DNA from: Pseudomonas petrae
GTDB taxonomy: Bacteria > Pseudomonadota > Gammaproteobacteria > Pseudomonadales > Pseudomonadaceae
Assembly: GCF_021728295.1 (NCBI RefSeq)
Contig: NZ_JAKJXE010000006.1
Location: forward strand, 186,001-250,000
DNA: 64,000 bases
Reading direction: 5' to 3'
Part shown: piece after piece, positions 25,346 through 34,709 of the stretch
Position numbering within the stretch: position 1 is the first letter of the stretch
Layout: each line of letters starts with the position of its first letter
Position numbers and translations under genes: made by a program
Notes under the pieces: generated by a model
Seen by the model: the letters and a program-made list of their open reading frames with translations, nothing else
Told to the model about the DNA's origin: nothing
The model's database searches: none

Positions 25346-26350
25346 TCAGCGCAACTCCCCGCACACGTCCAGCTCAACCAGCCGCCGCACTTTATCCCCA
25401 TCCAGTCCAGCCCCCAGCAGTGCATGCAGCTTGCCGAACGCGGCTTCGCGGGTCATGCCGCCGCCGGACAGGACGCCGACACCGCGCAGACGACTGCCAG
25501 CCTCATACACATCCAGTTCGACGCCGCCTTCGTGGCATTGGGTAATCGCCACGACCACGACACCTTGCCGGTGCGCACGCTGCAGGCTAGCAAGGAAGCC
25601 GGGGTTATCGCTGGGCCCTGTGCCGCTGCCGAAACACTCCAGCACAACACCTTGAATACCGCTGTCGATCAAACCGTCGAGCTGAGCAGCGCCGATGCCG
25701 GGAAACAGTGGCAGCACCGCAACATTCGCCAGTTGCTTGGGCTGGCGATAGTCCAGTGCCGCCGGCAACGCCGATGCGGCCTCACCACCCCGTGCGCGAT
25801 TAAGCGCCGCGAAAGGGTTGCGGCCGAAGCTGCGAATCTTCGCGCAACGAGTGGGTTCGAGCAGCTCGCCGTGGAAGTACAGATGCACCCCCGAGGCGAG
25901 CCCTTGACCCAAGGCTTGCAAAGCGCCATTGACGTTTTCCCAGGCGTCGCTGTCCGGCACGCCTGCCGGCAACATGGAGCCTGTGAACACAACCGGCGCC
26001 TTCAGGCCCAACAGTTGAAAGCTCATGGCCGCTGCGCTGTAAGCCAGAGTGTCGGTGCCGTGCAGGATCAGCACGGCATCGCAACCTTGCGTTTCAATTG
26101 CATCGACCACCGCCTCACGCAGGCGCTGCCAGTAGGCGGGTGTCATGTTGGCGCTGTCGATCAAAGGAGACATTTCGCGGAACGACCACTGCGGCACCAC
26201 CATTTTGGGCAGTGCAGCCAGTTGCTCAGCCATGCGCGCTTCAAAGCCGGAAGCGGGTGCCAGCCCGTTTTCGCTGGCCTGCATGCCGATGGTTCCACCG
26301 GTATACAGCACCATCACCTGGCGGGCTGCTGTGTGGTTTTGGCGATTCAT
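25346..26350 (-). CDS. ansA: type I L-asparaginase
   Basis: A 334-residue asparaginase/glutaminase. The N-terminal VLYTGGTIGMQ carries the catalytic threonine and HGTDTLAYSAAAMSFQLLG the second Thr-Asp pair. VFTGSMLPAG and NVNGALQAL follow. There is no signal peptide, so it is the cytoplasmic type I form, which converts asparagine to aspartate and ammonia. Downstream of an AGCS symporter and near aspA, it belongs to an aspartate/asparagine utilisation group. The symbol is by family; substrate preference is not read from the sequence. Confidence 0.87.
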   Translation of the reverse strand: MNRQNHTAARQVMVLYTGGTIGMQASENGLAPASGFEARMAEQLAALPKMVVPQWSFREMSPLIDSANMTPAYWQRLREAVVDAIETQGCDAVLILHGTDTLAYSAAAMSFQLLGLKAPVVFTGSMLPAGVPDSDAWENVNGALQALGQGLASGVHLYFHGELLEPTRCAKIRSFGRNPFAALNRARGGEAASALPAALDYRQPKQLANVAVLPLFPGIGAAQLDGLIDSGIQGVVLECFGSGTGPSDNPGFLASLQRAHRQGVVVVAITQCHEGGVELDVYEAGSRLRGVGVLSGGGMTREAAFGKLHALLGAGLDGDKVRRLVELDVCGELR

Positions 26351-26380
26351 GCCTGTCTCCCTGGACCGACGTTCAAATGA

Positions 26381-27835
26381 TCAATGCGCGTCTGCGACCG
26401 ATTTGCCGCTGACCGTCGCCGAGGTTGCCGCAGGCTGCGCGGCATCAAGCTTTGGCCAGGCTTTCAGGTCCAGGTCCAGATCGGGGAACTGGCTGGAGTC
26501 GAAAACCGGCGTCTTGATGCCGGCTTTACGCTGGGCATCGTAGTCGTTCAACACCCGCAGCGCGATTTTGAACAGCATCGCCAGCGCGATCAGGTTGACG
26601 AAGGCCAGCAGCGTCATGGTGATGTCGGCGAAGGCGAACACTGTGCCCAGATCCTCGACCGCGCCCCACAGAATCAGCGCAAGGACCAGCACGCGGTAGC
26701 CGAAGATCGCCTTGCGGTTCTCGCCCATCAGGAAGCGCAGGCTGTTTTCGCCCAGGTAGTAGTTGTAGAGAATCGAGGTGAACACGAACAGCGCCAGCGC
26801 CACACTGATGAACAGCTTGCCCCAGTCACCGACGACGGCGGCGAGGGAGTTCTGCGTCAGGGCAATGCCATCGCCTTCGAAGCCCGGGGTGTAGAAACCG
26901 GACAGCAGGATCAGCAACGCGGTGCAGGTGCAGATGACGAAGGTATCGAGAAACACGCTGAACGCTTGAACCACACCCTGTGCAACCGGGTGCTCGACCT
27001 GCGCCACCGCTGCCACGTTGGGCGCACTGCCCAGGCCGGCTTCGTTGGCGAAGACGCCACGTTTGACGCCCATCACAATGGCGCTGCCGATCAGGCCACC
27101 AAACACTTCATCCATGCCGAACGCGCTTTTGACGATCGTCATCAGCATGTGCGGAACGTGTTCGAACTGCACGCCAATCACATACAGCGTGACCGCGATG
27201 TAAACCAGCGTCTTGATCGGCACCAGCAGGTCAGCGACCTTGGCGATGCGCTTGATCCCGCCGACGAATACCAGGCCCAGCAGAATCGCCAGACCGACGC
27301 CGGCGTAGCCTGGCGAGATCTTGAACGCGTCGTTGAGCGAGTGGGTCACTGCGTGGGATTGCAGGCCGTTGAAGGCGAAACCGAAGGTCACCAGCAACAA
27401 CACCGCCATGATCATGCCCAGCCAGCGTTTGCCCAGGCCGTGCTGAATGTAATACGACGGACCGCCGCGGTACTGGCCTTCGGCGTCGCAGCGTTTGTAC
27501 AGCTGGCCGAGGGAGCATTCGAAGAAGCTGCTTGCCATGCCGACAAGGGCAGTGACCCACATCCAGAACACCGCGCCGGGTCCGCCCAGGGTCACGGCGA
27601 TGCCGACGCCTGCGATGTTACCGGCGCCGACGCGGCCGGCAAGGCTCAGCATCAGGGCCTGGAATGAACTCAACTGGCCCGCGCTGCTGCGCAGACTGTC
27701 GCGAAACACCGCGAACATGTGAAAGAAGTGACGGAACTGAACGAAACGCGAGCGAATCGTGAAATATCCACCGAGCCCGACAATGAGCACGATCAGTACT
27801 TTTCCCGAGAGGAAGTCGTTGATGACTTCAAGCAT
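26381..27835 (-). CDS. AGCS sodium:alanine/glycine symporter
   Basis: A 484-residue transporter with about eleven membrane segments, of the alanine-or-glycine:cation symporter (AlsT/AgcS) family. The signature GGPGAVFWMWVTALVGMASS appears near residue 85, preceded by AGRVGAGNIAGVGIAVTLGG. Further conserved parts are RGVFANEAGLGSAPNVAA and the C-terminal ADITMTLLAFVNLIAL. The last 40 residues are soluble and Ala/Pro-rich. It imports small amino acids with Na+. It lies 30 bp before the asparaginase start and probably shares its transcript. Confidence 0.9.
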   Translation of the reverse strand: MLEVINDFLSGKVLIVLIVGLGGYFTIRSRFVQFRHFFHMFAVFRDSLRSSAGQLSSFQALMLSLAGRVGAGNIAGVGIAVTLGGPGAVFWMWVTALVGMASSFFECSLGQLYKRCDAEGQYRGGPSYYIQHGLGKRWLGMIMAVLLLVTFGFAFNGLQSHAVTHSLNDAFKISPGYAGVGLAILLGLVFVGGIKRIAKVADLLVPIKTLVYIAVTLYVIGVQFEHVPHMLMTIVKSAFGMDEVFGGLIGSAIVMGVKRGVFANEAGLGSAPNVAAVAQVEHPVAQGVVQAFSVFLDTFVICTCTALLILLSGFYTPGFEGDGIALTQNSLAAVVGDWGKLFISVALALFVFTSILYNYYLGENSLRFLMGENRKAIFGYRVLVLALILWGAVEDLGTVFAFADITMTLLAFVNLIALAMLFKIALRVLNDYDAQRKAGIKTPVFDSSQFPDLDLDLKAWPKLDAAQPAATSATVSGKSVADAH

Positions 27836-27930
27836 TGGTGTTTCCTCGCTTTCTTAGAGGGTGCGCACTATACCGGCGCGCGTTATTGGAGTCTTTATCC
27901 GGTTTGCTTCAAGCCCGAATGACGCTGGGC

Positions 27931-27965
27931 AAAAAAAAGGGCCAGGAAGCGTGTGCTTTCGGCCC
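27931..27965 (-). terminator. terminator downstream of aspA
   Basis: On the minus strand GGGCC (from 27965) pairs with GGCCC (27943-27939), with an inner imperfect GAAAGC/GCTTCC stem. It is followed by a run of eight Ts (27938-27931). It lies 70 bp after the aspA stop. Confidence 0.8.
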
Positions 27966-28034
27966 TCAAAAGGGTGAGGGGTGTCTAGACCCTCAGCCTG
28001 GTGATCGTGTTGCAAGTGCTGCAGAGCCGGACGA

Positions 28035-29459
28035 TCAAGCCTTCAAAGGCACGAGTCGCGGCGCAATCATGTTCTCGGGGCGCAGTATGTCTGCCAGCAT
28101 GACGTCGTCCAGCAAGCCTTCTTCGCGCACCAGCTCGAGCACGCCACGGCCTGTTTCGAGCGCGACGCGGGCGATGCGAGTGGCGTTTTCGTAGCCAATG
28201 TACGGATTCAGCGCAGTGACAAGGCCGATCGAGTGCTCGACCAGTTCACGGCAGCGCACTTCGTTGGCGGTGATGCCGACGATGCAGTGCTCGCGCAGCA
28301 TGTCCATGGCGCGCTGCAGCAGGCGAATCGAGTCGAAGATCTTGTAGGCGATCAACGGCTCCATCACGTTCAGCTGCAATTGACCGCCTTCGGCCGCAAT
28401 CGTCAGTGCCAGGTCGTTGCCCATGATTTCGAAGGCGCACATGTTCACCGCCTCCGGAATCACCGGATTGACCTTGCCCGGCATGATGGAGCTGCCTGGC
28501 TGACGGGCAGGGAGGTTGATTTCGTTGATGCCGGTGCGCGGGCCGCTGGAGAGCAGACGCAGGTCGTTGCAGATCTTCGACAGCTTGACTGCAGTGCGCT
28601 TGAGCATGCCTGAGAACAGCACGAAAGCACCCATGTCGGAGGTGGCTTCGATCAAGTCCGCAGCCGGCACCAGCGGCTGGCCGCTGATGGTCGCCAGACG
28701 CTGAACGGCCAGGTGCTGATAACCAGGGTCGGCATTGATCCCGGTACCGATGGCGGTGCCGCCGAGGTTGACTTCGGTCAGCAGCTCAGGCGCCAGGCTG
28801 CGCAGGCGGTTGAGGTCTTCAGTCAAGGTGGTGGCGAAGGCGCGGAATTCCTGACCCAGGGTCATCGGCACGGCGTCCTGCAGTTGGGTACGGCCCATCT
28901 TCAATACGTGGTTGAACTCGTGACCTTTGGCCGCGAACGCCTGGATCAGGCTGTCGAGGCTGGCGAGCAACGCGTCGTGGCCAAGCAGCAAACCCAGGCG
29001 AATGGCCGTCGGGTAGGCGTCGTTGGTGGACTGCGCCATGTTCACGTCGTTGTTCGGGTGCAGGAATTTATATTCGCCCTTGGCATAGCCCATCGCTTCG
29101 AGCGCGATGTTGGCGATGACTTCGTTGGCGTTCATGTTGGTGGAGGTGCCGGCGCCGCCCTGAATCATGTCGACGACGAACTGATCGTGGAAATCACCGC
29201 GGATCAGTCGTGCGCAGGCATCGCTGATGCCCGCATGCTTCTCGGTGCTCAAATGGCCCAGCTGATGGTTTGCATCCGCTGCTGCCTGCTTGACCATCGC
29301 CAGCGCTACGACCAGCTTGGGGTAGTGCGAAAGCGGAACGCCAGAGAGGCGGAAGTTGTGCACTGCGCGCAGGGTCTGGATGCCGTAATACGCTTCAGCG
29401 GGTACTTCGAGAACGCCAAGCAAGTCTTTTTCGATGCGAAATGATGCAGCGGAGGACAT
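28035..29459 (-). CDS. aspA: aspartate ammonia-lyase
   Basis: A 474-residue member of the aspartase/fumarase superfamily that converts L-aspartate to fumarate and ammonia. It begins FRIEKDLLGVLEVPAEAYYG and includes TSTNMNANEVIAN, the GRTQLQDAVPMTLGQEF segment and the signature loop GSSIMPGKVNP. The aspartase-type VPAEAYYGIQTLRA N terminus favours aspartase over class II fumarase. It is the first gene of the aspartate group and is divergent from a LysR regulator, across 211 bp. Confidence 0.93.
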   Translation of the reverse strand: MSSAASFRIEKDLLGVLEVPAEAYYGIQTLRAVHNFRLSGVPLSHYPKLVVALAMVKQAAADANHQLGHLSTEKHAGISDACARLIRGDFHDQFVVDMIQGGAGTSTNMNANEVIANIALEAMGYAKGEYKFLHPNNDVNMAQSTNDAYPTAIRLGLLLGHDALLASLDSLIQAFAAKGHEFNHVLKMGRTQLQDAVPMTLGQEFRAFATTLTEDLNRLRSLAPELLTEVNLGGTAIGTGINADPGYQHLAVQRLATISGQPLVPAADLIEATSDMGAFVLFSGMLKRTAVKLSKICNDLRLLSSGPRTGINEINLPARQPGSSIMPGKVNPVIPEAVNMCAFEIMGNDLALTIAAEGGQLQLNVMEPLIAYKIFDSIRLLQRAMDMLREHCIVGITANEVRCRELVEHSIGLVTALNPYIGYENATRIARVALETGRGVLELVREEGLLDDVMLADILRPENMIAPRLVPLKA

Positions 29460-29670
29460 GATAGAGAAAGTCTCAAGATGGGCACGGACTAAGCCGGAAC
29501 GCCCTTGATACTAGGCCTGTGGGCTATTCTGGACCAATGCTGTAAAACGCTGCCCTATGCACAATCGGCATAATGTCACTGTGACGCGGGGATTGTTACG
29601 AGCGTGTGAATCAGTGTATGAGGCTCCCGTCCGCACCCGCGAATGCGCAACTTCTAAGGCTGGAGAAACG

Positions 29671-30582
29671 ATGAACCTGGAAAGCAAATGGCTGGAAGAC
29701 TTCAGTGCGCTGGCCGCGACCCGCAGTTTTTCCCAGGCAGCGGAGCGTCGGTTCGTCACGCAACCGGCCTTCAGCCGGCGCATTCGCAGCCTTGAAGCGG
29801 CGCTTGGGCTGACGCTGGTCAATCGCTCGCGCACGCCGATCGAGTTGACGGCGGCGGGGCAATTATTCTTGGTCACCGCCCGAACGGTGGTCGACCAGCT
29901 CGGCGAAGTGCTGCGTCATTTGCACCACCTGGAAAGCGGGCAGGGTGAAGTCATGCAGATCGCTGCCGCGCACTCGCTGGCGCTGAGCTTCTTCCCGCGC
30001 TGGATCGCGCAGCTGCGTAACGAAGGGCTGAACATCGCCACGCGCCTGGTCGCCACCAATGTCGGCGACGCAGTGCACGCGCTGCGTGAAGGGGGCTGCG
30101 ATCTGATGCTGGCGTTCTACGACCCCGACGCCGCACTGCAGATGGACGCCGAGATCTTCCCGTCGCTGCATCTGGGCATGACCGAAATGCTGCCAGTCTG
30201 CTCGACGGACGAAGCGGGGCGGCCGCTGTTCGACCTGGAAGGGGAGCAGAGCGTGCCGCTGCTGGCGTACAGCGCAGGTGCGTTTCTGGGTCGCTCGGTG
30301 AACCTGCTGTTGCGCCAACGCAGCGTGCGCTTCACGACGATTTATGAAACGGCGATGGCCGACAGCCTTAAGGGCATGGCGTTGCAGGGGCTGGGTATCG
30401 CGTGGGTGCCGCGCCTGAGCGTGACGGCGGAGCTCGAACGGGGGGAGCTGGTGATCTGCGGCGGCACTCAGTGGCACGTCCCGCTGGAGATTCGGTTGTA
30501 CCGTTGCGCGTTGGTTCGCAAGGCCAATGTCCGGCTGTTGTGGCGCAAGCTGGAAGCCGGCGGCACCTCGCCGGCCGCCTGA
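29671..30582 (+). CDS. LysR-type regulator beside aspA
   Basis: A 303-residue LysR regulator. The helix-turn-helix region reads FSALAATRSFSQAAERRFVT followed by QPAFSRRIRSLEAALG. The start at 29671 is selected by GGAGA five bases upstream and by the family's usual N terminus; the longer open frame upstream is not coding-like. It is divergent from aspA and the likely controller of aspA and perhaps the AGCS-asparaginase unit. No close match to a named regulator is recognised. It is followed by the purE promoter. Confidence 0.85.
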   Translation: MNLESKWLEDFSALAATRSFSQAAERRFVTQPAFSRRIRSLEAALGLTLVNRSRTPIELTAAGQLFLVTARTVVDQLGEVLRHLHHLESGQGEVMQIAAAHSLALSFFPRWIAQLRNEGLNIATRLVATNVGDAVHALREGGCDLMLAFYDPDAALQMDAEIFPSLHLGMTEMLPVCSTDEAGRPLFDLEGEQSVPLLAYSAGAFLGRSVNLLLRQRSVRFTTIYETAMADSLKGMALQGLGIAWVPRLSVTAELERGELVICGGTQWHVPLEIRLYRCALVRKANVRLLWRKLEAGGTSPAA

Positions 30583-30649
30583 CCTCGGAGTCAGTAAATC
30601 CGGACTTCCATGGGCCGGTTTGGTTGGCTGACGGGAGGTCGCCGGCAGT

Positions 30650-30793
30650 CTGTCAAACGAGAATCTTTGCGGTATACTCCGCGGCCTTCGGCCGGTTCGA
30701 CTGGTCATAATTTGTACGACAAGCCACGCCGGTTTTCCCGCGTGGCTTGTTGTTTTTAGCCGCGCCTGCGGGCGCCCGATGAGAGGCACGACG
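30650..30793 (+). promoter_or_regulatory. purE promoter and terminator-containing leader
   Basis: A probable promoter has -10 TATACT (30673-30678) and -35 CTGTCA (30650-30655), 17 bp apart. About 40 bp downstream lies a perfect 10-bp stem CAAGCCACGC / GCGTGGCTTG (30720-30749) followed by TTGTTTTT, i.e. an intrinsic terminator between the promoter and the purE ATG at 30794. This arrangement suggests premature termination or attenuation of purEK. Confidence 0.6.
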
Positions 30794-31285
30794 ATGAGCG
30801 CACTGGTTGGCGTGATCATGGGCTCCAAGTCCGATTGGTCCACCCTTAGCCACACCGCCGACATGCTTGAAAAGCTCGGCATTCCGTACGAAGTCAAAGT
30901 GGTTTCGGCGCACCGCACGCCCGATCTGCTGTTCAAGTACGCCGAAGAAGCCGAAGGCCGTGGCATCGAGGTGATCATCGCCGGTGCCGGCGGTGCGGCT
31001 CACCTGCCAGGCATGTGCGCTGCCAAGACTCATCTGCCCGTTCTGGGTGTCCCGGTTCAGTCTTCCATGCTGTCGGGCGTTGATTCATTGCTCTCCATCG
31101 TGCAGATGCCTGCCGGCATTCCGGTCGCGACCCTGGCCATCGGCAAAGCGGGCGCGATCAACGCCGCGCTGTTGTCGGCCAGTATCCTGGGCGCCAAGCA
31201 TCCACACTTCCACGCAGTGCTGAAGAAATTCCGCGCTGAGCAGACAGACAGCGTTCTGGACAATCCAGACCCACGCGAGGCCTGA
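30794..31285 (+). CDS. purE: 5-carboxyamino-imidazole ribonucleotide mutase
   Basis: A 163-residue class I PurE, which isomerises N5-CAIR to CAIR in purine synthesis. Signature parts are [35 protein letters not shown] with the conserved His, and the [20 protein letters not shown] active-site loop. ATG 30794 is preferred to the in-frame ATG 15 bp earlier because GAGAGG lies at correct spacing and the conserved N terminus starts here. purK follows after 7 bp. Confidence 0.97.
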   Translation: MSALVGVIMGSKSDWSTLSHTADMLEKLGIPYEVKVVSAHRTPDLLFKYAEEAEGRGIEVIIAGAGGAAHLPGMCAAKTHLPVLGVPVQSSMLSGVDSLLSIVQMPAGIPVATLAIGKAGAINAALLSASILGAKHPHFHAVLKKFRAEQTDSVLDNPDPREA

Positions 31286-31292
31286 GGTTTTC

Positions 31293-32375
31293 ATGAAGAT
31301 CGGCGTAATCGGTGGCGGCCAGTTGGGTCGCATGTTGGCACTGGCGGGCACCCCGCTGGGAATGAACTTCGCCTTCCTTGACCCCGCACCGGACGCCTGC
31401 GCCGCTGCGCTTGGCGAGCACTTGCTCGCCGATTACGGCGATCAGGAACACCTGCGTCAGCTGGCCAATGATGTTGATCTGGTCACCTTCGAATTCGAAA
31501 GCGTGCCGGCTGAAACCGTTGCCTTCCTGTCGCAGTTCGTGCCGGTTTACCCGAGTGCCGAAGCGCTGCGCATCGCCCGCGATCGCTGGTTCGAAAAGAG
31601 CATGTTCAAGGACCTCGGTATCCCGACGCCGGCGTTCGCCGACATCCAGTCCCAGGCGGATCTGCACGCTGCGGTGGCCAGCATTGGCCTGCCGGCTGTG
31701 TTGAAAACCCGCACGCTGGGTTACGACGGCAAGGGCCAGAAAGTCCTGCGCACCCCTGAAGATGTGAGCGGCACTTTCGCCGAGCTGGGCAGCGTGCCGT
31801 GCCTGCTTGAGGGCTTCGTGCCGTTCACCGGCGAAGTCTCGCTGATCGCCGTACGCGCCCGTGATGGCGAGACCCGCTTCTATCCGTTGGTCCACAACAC
31901 CCACGACAGCGGCATCCTGCGCCTTTCCATCGCCAGCACCGATCACCCGTTGCAGGCGCTGGCTGAGGATTACGCCGGGCGCGTGCTCAAGCAGCTGGAT
32001 TATGTAGGCGTTCTGGCCTTCGAGTTCTTCGAAGTCGATGGCGGCCTGAAAGCCAACGAAATCGCCCCGCGCGTCCACAACTCGGGTCACTGGACCACCG
32101 AAGGCGCCGAGTGCAGCCAGTTCGAGAACCATCTGCGCGCCGTTGCCGGGCTGCCGCTGGGTTCGACTGCCAAGGTCGGCGAAAGCGCGATGCTCAACTT
32201 CATCGGTGAAGTGCCCGCTGTGAGCGGGGTCATCGCCGTCGAAGATTGCCACCTGCATCACTACGGCAAGGCCTTCAAGGCCGGGCGCAAGGTCGGCCAC
32301 GCCACCGTGCGCAGCAAAGACCGCGCGACGCTGGATCGTCAGGTGAAACAGGTCGAGGCGTTGATCAAAAACTGA
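31293..32375 (+). CDS. purK: 5-(carboxyamino)imidazole ribonucleotide synthase
   Basis: A 360-residue ATP-grasp enzyme making N5-CAIR from AIR, bicarbonate and ATP. It begins KIGVIGGGQLGRMLALAGTP and carries TFEFESVPAETV, KTRTLGYDGKGQKVL, and ARDGETRFYPLVHNTHDSGI with NEIAPRVHNSGHWT, the metal- and AIR-binding parts. It is translated from GAGG-preceded ATG 7 bp after purE, forming the purEK operon. Confidence 0.97.
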   Translation: MKIGVIGGGQLGRMLALAGTPLGMNFAFLDPAPDACAAALGEHLLADYGDQEHLRQLANDVDLVTFEFESVPAETVAFLSQFVPVYPSAEALRIARDRWFEKSMFKDLGIPTPAFADIQSQADLHAAVASIGLPAVLKTRTLGYDGKGQKVLRTPEDVSGTFAELGSVPCLLEGFVPFTGEVSLIAVRARDGETRFYPLVHNTHDSGILRLSIASTDHPLQALAEDYAGRVLKQLDYVGVLAFEFFEVDGGLKANEIAPRVHNSGHWTTEGAECSQFENHLRAVAGLPLGSTAKVGESAMLNFIGEVPAVSGVIAVEDCHLHHYGKAFKAGRKVGHATVRSKDRATLDRQVKQVEALIKN

Positions 32376-32439
32376 TCAATACTTGCTAGGGTGGATGCTG
32401 TGCCGGCCGCTGAATAATGGCGCCCCGGCGCCGTTTACT

Positions 32440-32524
32440 GCAGGAGCGCGCTTGCCCGCGATGCGATCTGTCTGAACCTGATTCGTGTCTGACCCACCGC
32501 CATCGCGGGCAAGCGCGCTCCTGC
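32440..32524. repeat. REP doublet (GCGCGCTTGCCCGCGA class)
   Basis: GCAGGAGCGCGCTTGCCCGC plus GA (32440-32461) faces its exact complement (32503-32524) across 41 bp, the same spacing as the doublet at 25210. It lies between purK and the small membrane-protein gene. Confidence 0.85.
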
Positions 32525-32636
32525 AAAGACCGGTGTACTTTCCAGTTGAACCATTCGTTATCCCCACCCCTCTCATAGCGTGTTGCCGTTTGCCAGCTAG
32601 GCTCTCGGCATATTCATTCAAACAGAGGGACATGGC

Positions 32637-32882
32637 ATGGGAATCATCGGAACCATCTTCATCGGCTTGATCGTAGGTCTGCTGGCGCGCTTTCTGAAGC
32701 CAGGCGACGACAGCATGGGCTGGATCATGACCATCCTGCTCGGCATCTGCGGCTCGCTGGCCGCCACTTATGGTGGTCAGGCGCTGGGTATCTACCGCGC
32801 AGGCGAGGGTGCAGGTTTCCTCGGTGCGCTCGTCGGCGCGATCATCCTGCTGGTGATCTACGGCATGATTAAAAAGCGTTAA
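32637..32882 (+). CDS. GlsB/YeaQ/YmgE family small membrane protein
   Basis: An 81-residue protein of the transglycosylase-associated (GlsB/YeaQ/YmgE) family: three hydrophobic glycine-rich helices (IFIGLIVGLLARFL, WIMTILLGICGSLAATYGG and FLGALVGAIILLVIYGMI) with the typical KPGDDSMGW link. Such proteins are inner-membrane and often stress-induced; biochemical function is not established. The ATG is preceded by GAGGGACATGGC. Confidence 0.88.
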   Translation: MGIIGTIFIGLIVGLLARFLKPGDDSMGWIMTILLGICGSLAATYGGQALGIYRAGEGAGFLGALVGAIILLVIYGMIKKR

Positions 32883-32961
32883 GCACGCCTGGCCTTCTGC
32901 GTAATTGCTGCGCAGAGGGCTAGAATGCCCGGCACTCAACTCCTCCCGCCGAGCATCTCCA

Positions 32962-33498
32962 ATGCGTCATCTCCTCTTCGTTTCACTGCTGTTGGTCTGC
33001 GGACTGGTACGCGCCGCTGAATTACCCGAAACCGACTGGCTTGAACTGATGCCGAAGTCGGATCAGAAAGCCCTCGAAGCCATGCCCGAAATCGACCATA
33101 ACTCGCCGGAAGGCCAGGGAACGTTCGACAGCAAGGGCGGTTTGAAGCAGAGCAAAGGCTTGCCTGCCGTCATGTACTCCACCAAAACCGTCGCGTCGAT
33201 GAACGACAAAACCATTCGCCTGGGTGGTTATCCGGTGCCGCTGGAGACTGACGCGAAGGGTCACAGCACGCTGTTCTTCCTCGTCCCGTACCCGGGCGCC
33301 TGCATCCACGTGCCGCCACCGCCGCCGAATCAGCTGGTGTTGGTGCGTTATCCGAAAGGCCTGAAGATCTCGGACATCTACACACCGTTGTGGGTCATCG
33401 GCACGTTGAAGGTCGAGAAGGTCAACAACGATCTTGCCGACGCCGCCTATGCGCTGGACGCGTCGAAAGTGCGTGTGGTGGTTGAGGCGGATTTGTAG
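32962..33498 (+). CDS. DUF3299 exported protein
   Basis: A 178-residue protein with a clear signal peptide (MRHLLFVSLLLVCGLVRA, cleavage after ARA-like RAA). It begins the mature part with ELPETDWLELMPKSDQ and contains the DUF3299 hallmark PYPGACIHVPPPPPNQLVLV near residue 115. Start at 32962 is set by the signal peptide. Function unknown; in other species such proteins occur near ABC-type or metal-handling genes, but none is here. Confidence 0.82.
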   Translation: MRHLLFVSLLLVCGLVRAAELPETDWLELMPKSDQKALEAMPEIDHNSPEGQGTFDSKGGLKQSKGLPAVMYSTKTVASMNDKTIRLGGYPVPLETDAKGHSTLFFLVPYPGACIHVPPPPPNQLVLVRYPKGLKISDIYTPLWVIGTLKVEKVNNDLADAAYALDASKVRVVVEADL

Positions 33499-33546
33499 GG
33501 ATTGGGGCAGGGCCTACATCTGGTGGGACTGGCCCTGAACCTCAGT

Positions 33547-33638
33547 GTAGGACCGGCTTTAGCCGGGAAGGCGTCGTCTGTTACACCACAAATTGATGGT
33601 GCTCAAACCGGCTCCTTCCCGGCTAAAGCCGGTCCCAC
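33547..33638. repeat. REP doublet (GACCGGCTTTAGCCGGGAAG class)
   Basis: GTAGGACCGGCTTTAGCCGG plus GAAG (33547-33570) faces CTTCCCGGCTAAAGCCGGTC plus CCAC (33615-33638) across 44 bp. This is the same family as the tandem array at 51991-52578. It separates the convergent DUF3299 and mutarotase genes. Confidence 0.85.
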
Positions 33639-33689
33639 TGGAGCGCGTTCGCTCAGTAGGACTGGCGTAGACGCCATTCCCACAGGCTG

Positions 33690-34601
33690 TCAGGCTTCTG
33701 CCAATGGCTCGGCCCAGATGCTCACGCTCAGCGCATGCATATCACCGGGCTTGAGCGTCACGACGTCAGTCATGACGTTAGCCGTCTCAACGCACACCAT
33801 GCCCTTCCAGCCATCAGACTGCATATCGTCGAAAGTTTTGGTCTTGTCGACCCACGGGTTCCAGACGATGGCCGATTGCGAGCCCGTCGTTTGAATCTGA
33901 ATCCGGCGTTTCCATTGCGGGTCGACCACTGAGATCAGGTCGGGCGTGTCCTGGTAAATACGGTCCGTCTCGCCGGTGAACGTGATGTCACCCACCTGTA
34001 CGTTCTGGGTCTCCCAGCTTTCCAGTGTGTTCAGGTACTCGACGCCATCCAGCCCTTCGATGCTGATCTGGCTCACATCACTCACCGCGAAATAACTGTG
34101 CAGCGCCTGACTGAGCGTGACGTCTTCAGCGCCAGCGTTGAAGCTCACCAAACTGACATTCAGCGCGGCATCCAGGCGGATATGCAGCTTCAGGCCAACA
34201 GCGTGCGGCCAGCCTGGCAACTGTCCTTCGGCCTGGGGCTGGATGAATTCGACGATCAATGCGTCGCCGTCCTCACCCACGCCCATCAACTCCCAGTCGA
34301 TCGCCCGGACTTCGCCGTGGGCCTTCGCCGGTTCGTCGCTCTCGCGCATTGCCTGCACGCTTGACGGATTACGCTGAAAATTGCCAAACCACGGCCAGCA
34401 GATCGGCATCCCGCCGCGAATAGGCTTGCCCGATTTGAACAACGCGCCCGGGTTGGACCAGATCAGCGGCTCATCACCGTCCACCTGGTAACTGATGATG
34501 TGCGCGCCTTGTTGGGCGATTACCAGCTCCGCCTGGCCGTGGCGGATGCGCCAGCAGTTAAGCTCACCGAGCTGGAAGGATTCGACGTTTGACGTAGGCA
34601 T
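33690..34601 (-). CDS. D-hexose-6-phosphate mutarotase (YeaD-like)
   Basis: A 303-residue aldose-1-epimerase-fold protein of the YeaD type. Support: AHIISYQVDGDEPLIWSNPG, the conserved IRGGMPICWPWFG motif near residue 75, and the YEAD-type ALHSYFAVSDVSQISIEGL region. The C-terminal VVWNPW-like stretch is seen as AIVWNPWVDKTKTF. The start is taken at ATG 34601 (MPTSNVES); a longer frame starts at 34646 without better signals. It probably interconverts anomers of glucose-6-phosphate-like sugars in the cytoplasm. Confidence 0.88.
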   Translation of the reverse strand: MPTSNVESFQLGELNCWRIRHGQAELVIAQQGAHIISYQVDGDEPLIWSNPGALFKSGKPIRGGMPICWPWFGNFQRNPSSVQAMRESDEPAKAHGEVRAIDWELMGVGEDGDALIVEFIQPQAEGQLPGWPHAVGLKLHIRLDAALNVSLVSFNAGAEDVTLSQALHSYFAVSDVSQISIEGLDGVEYLNTLESWETQNVQVGDITFTGETDRIYQDTPDLISVVDPQWKRRIQIQTTGSQSAIVWNPWVDKTKTFDDMQSDGWKGMVCVETANVMTDVVTLKPGDMHALSVSIWAEPLAEA

Positions 34602-34709
34602 AGGGGTACTCACTCGAAGGACAGTGACTGAATCAGACTGCGCCAAGCTTGATGAGTTTGTTGCGCAAAGCCAAGGGCGGGCACATTGACGCCCACCCTG
34701 GCTTCATGA

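Noticed and set aside
26384..27667. 427-codon plus-strand frame opposite the AGCS symporter
   Set aside because: Rich in Asp/His/Gln/Arg from reverse-reading hydrophobic codons; an antisense artefact.
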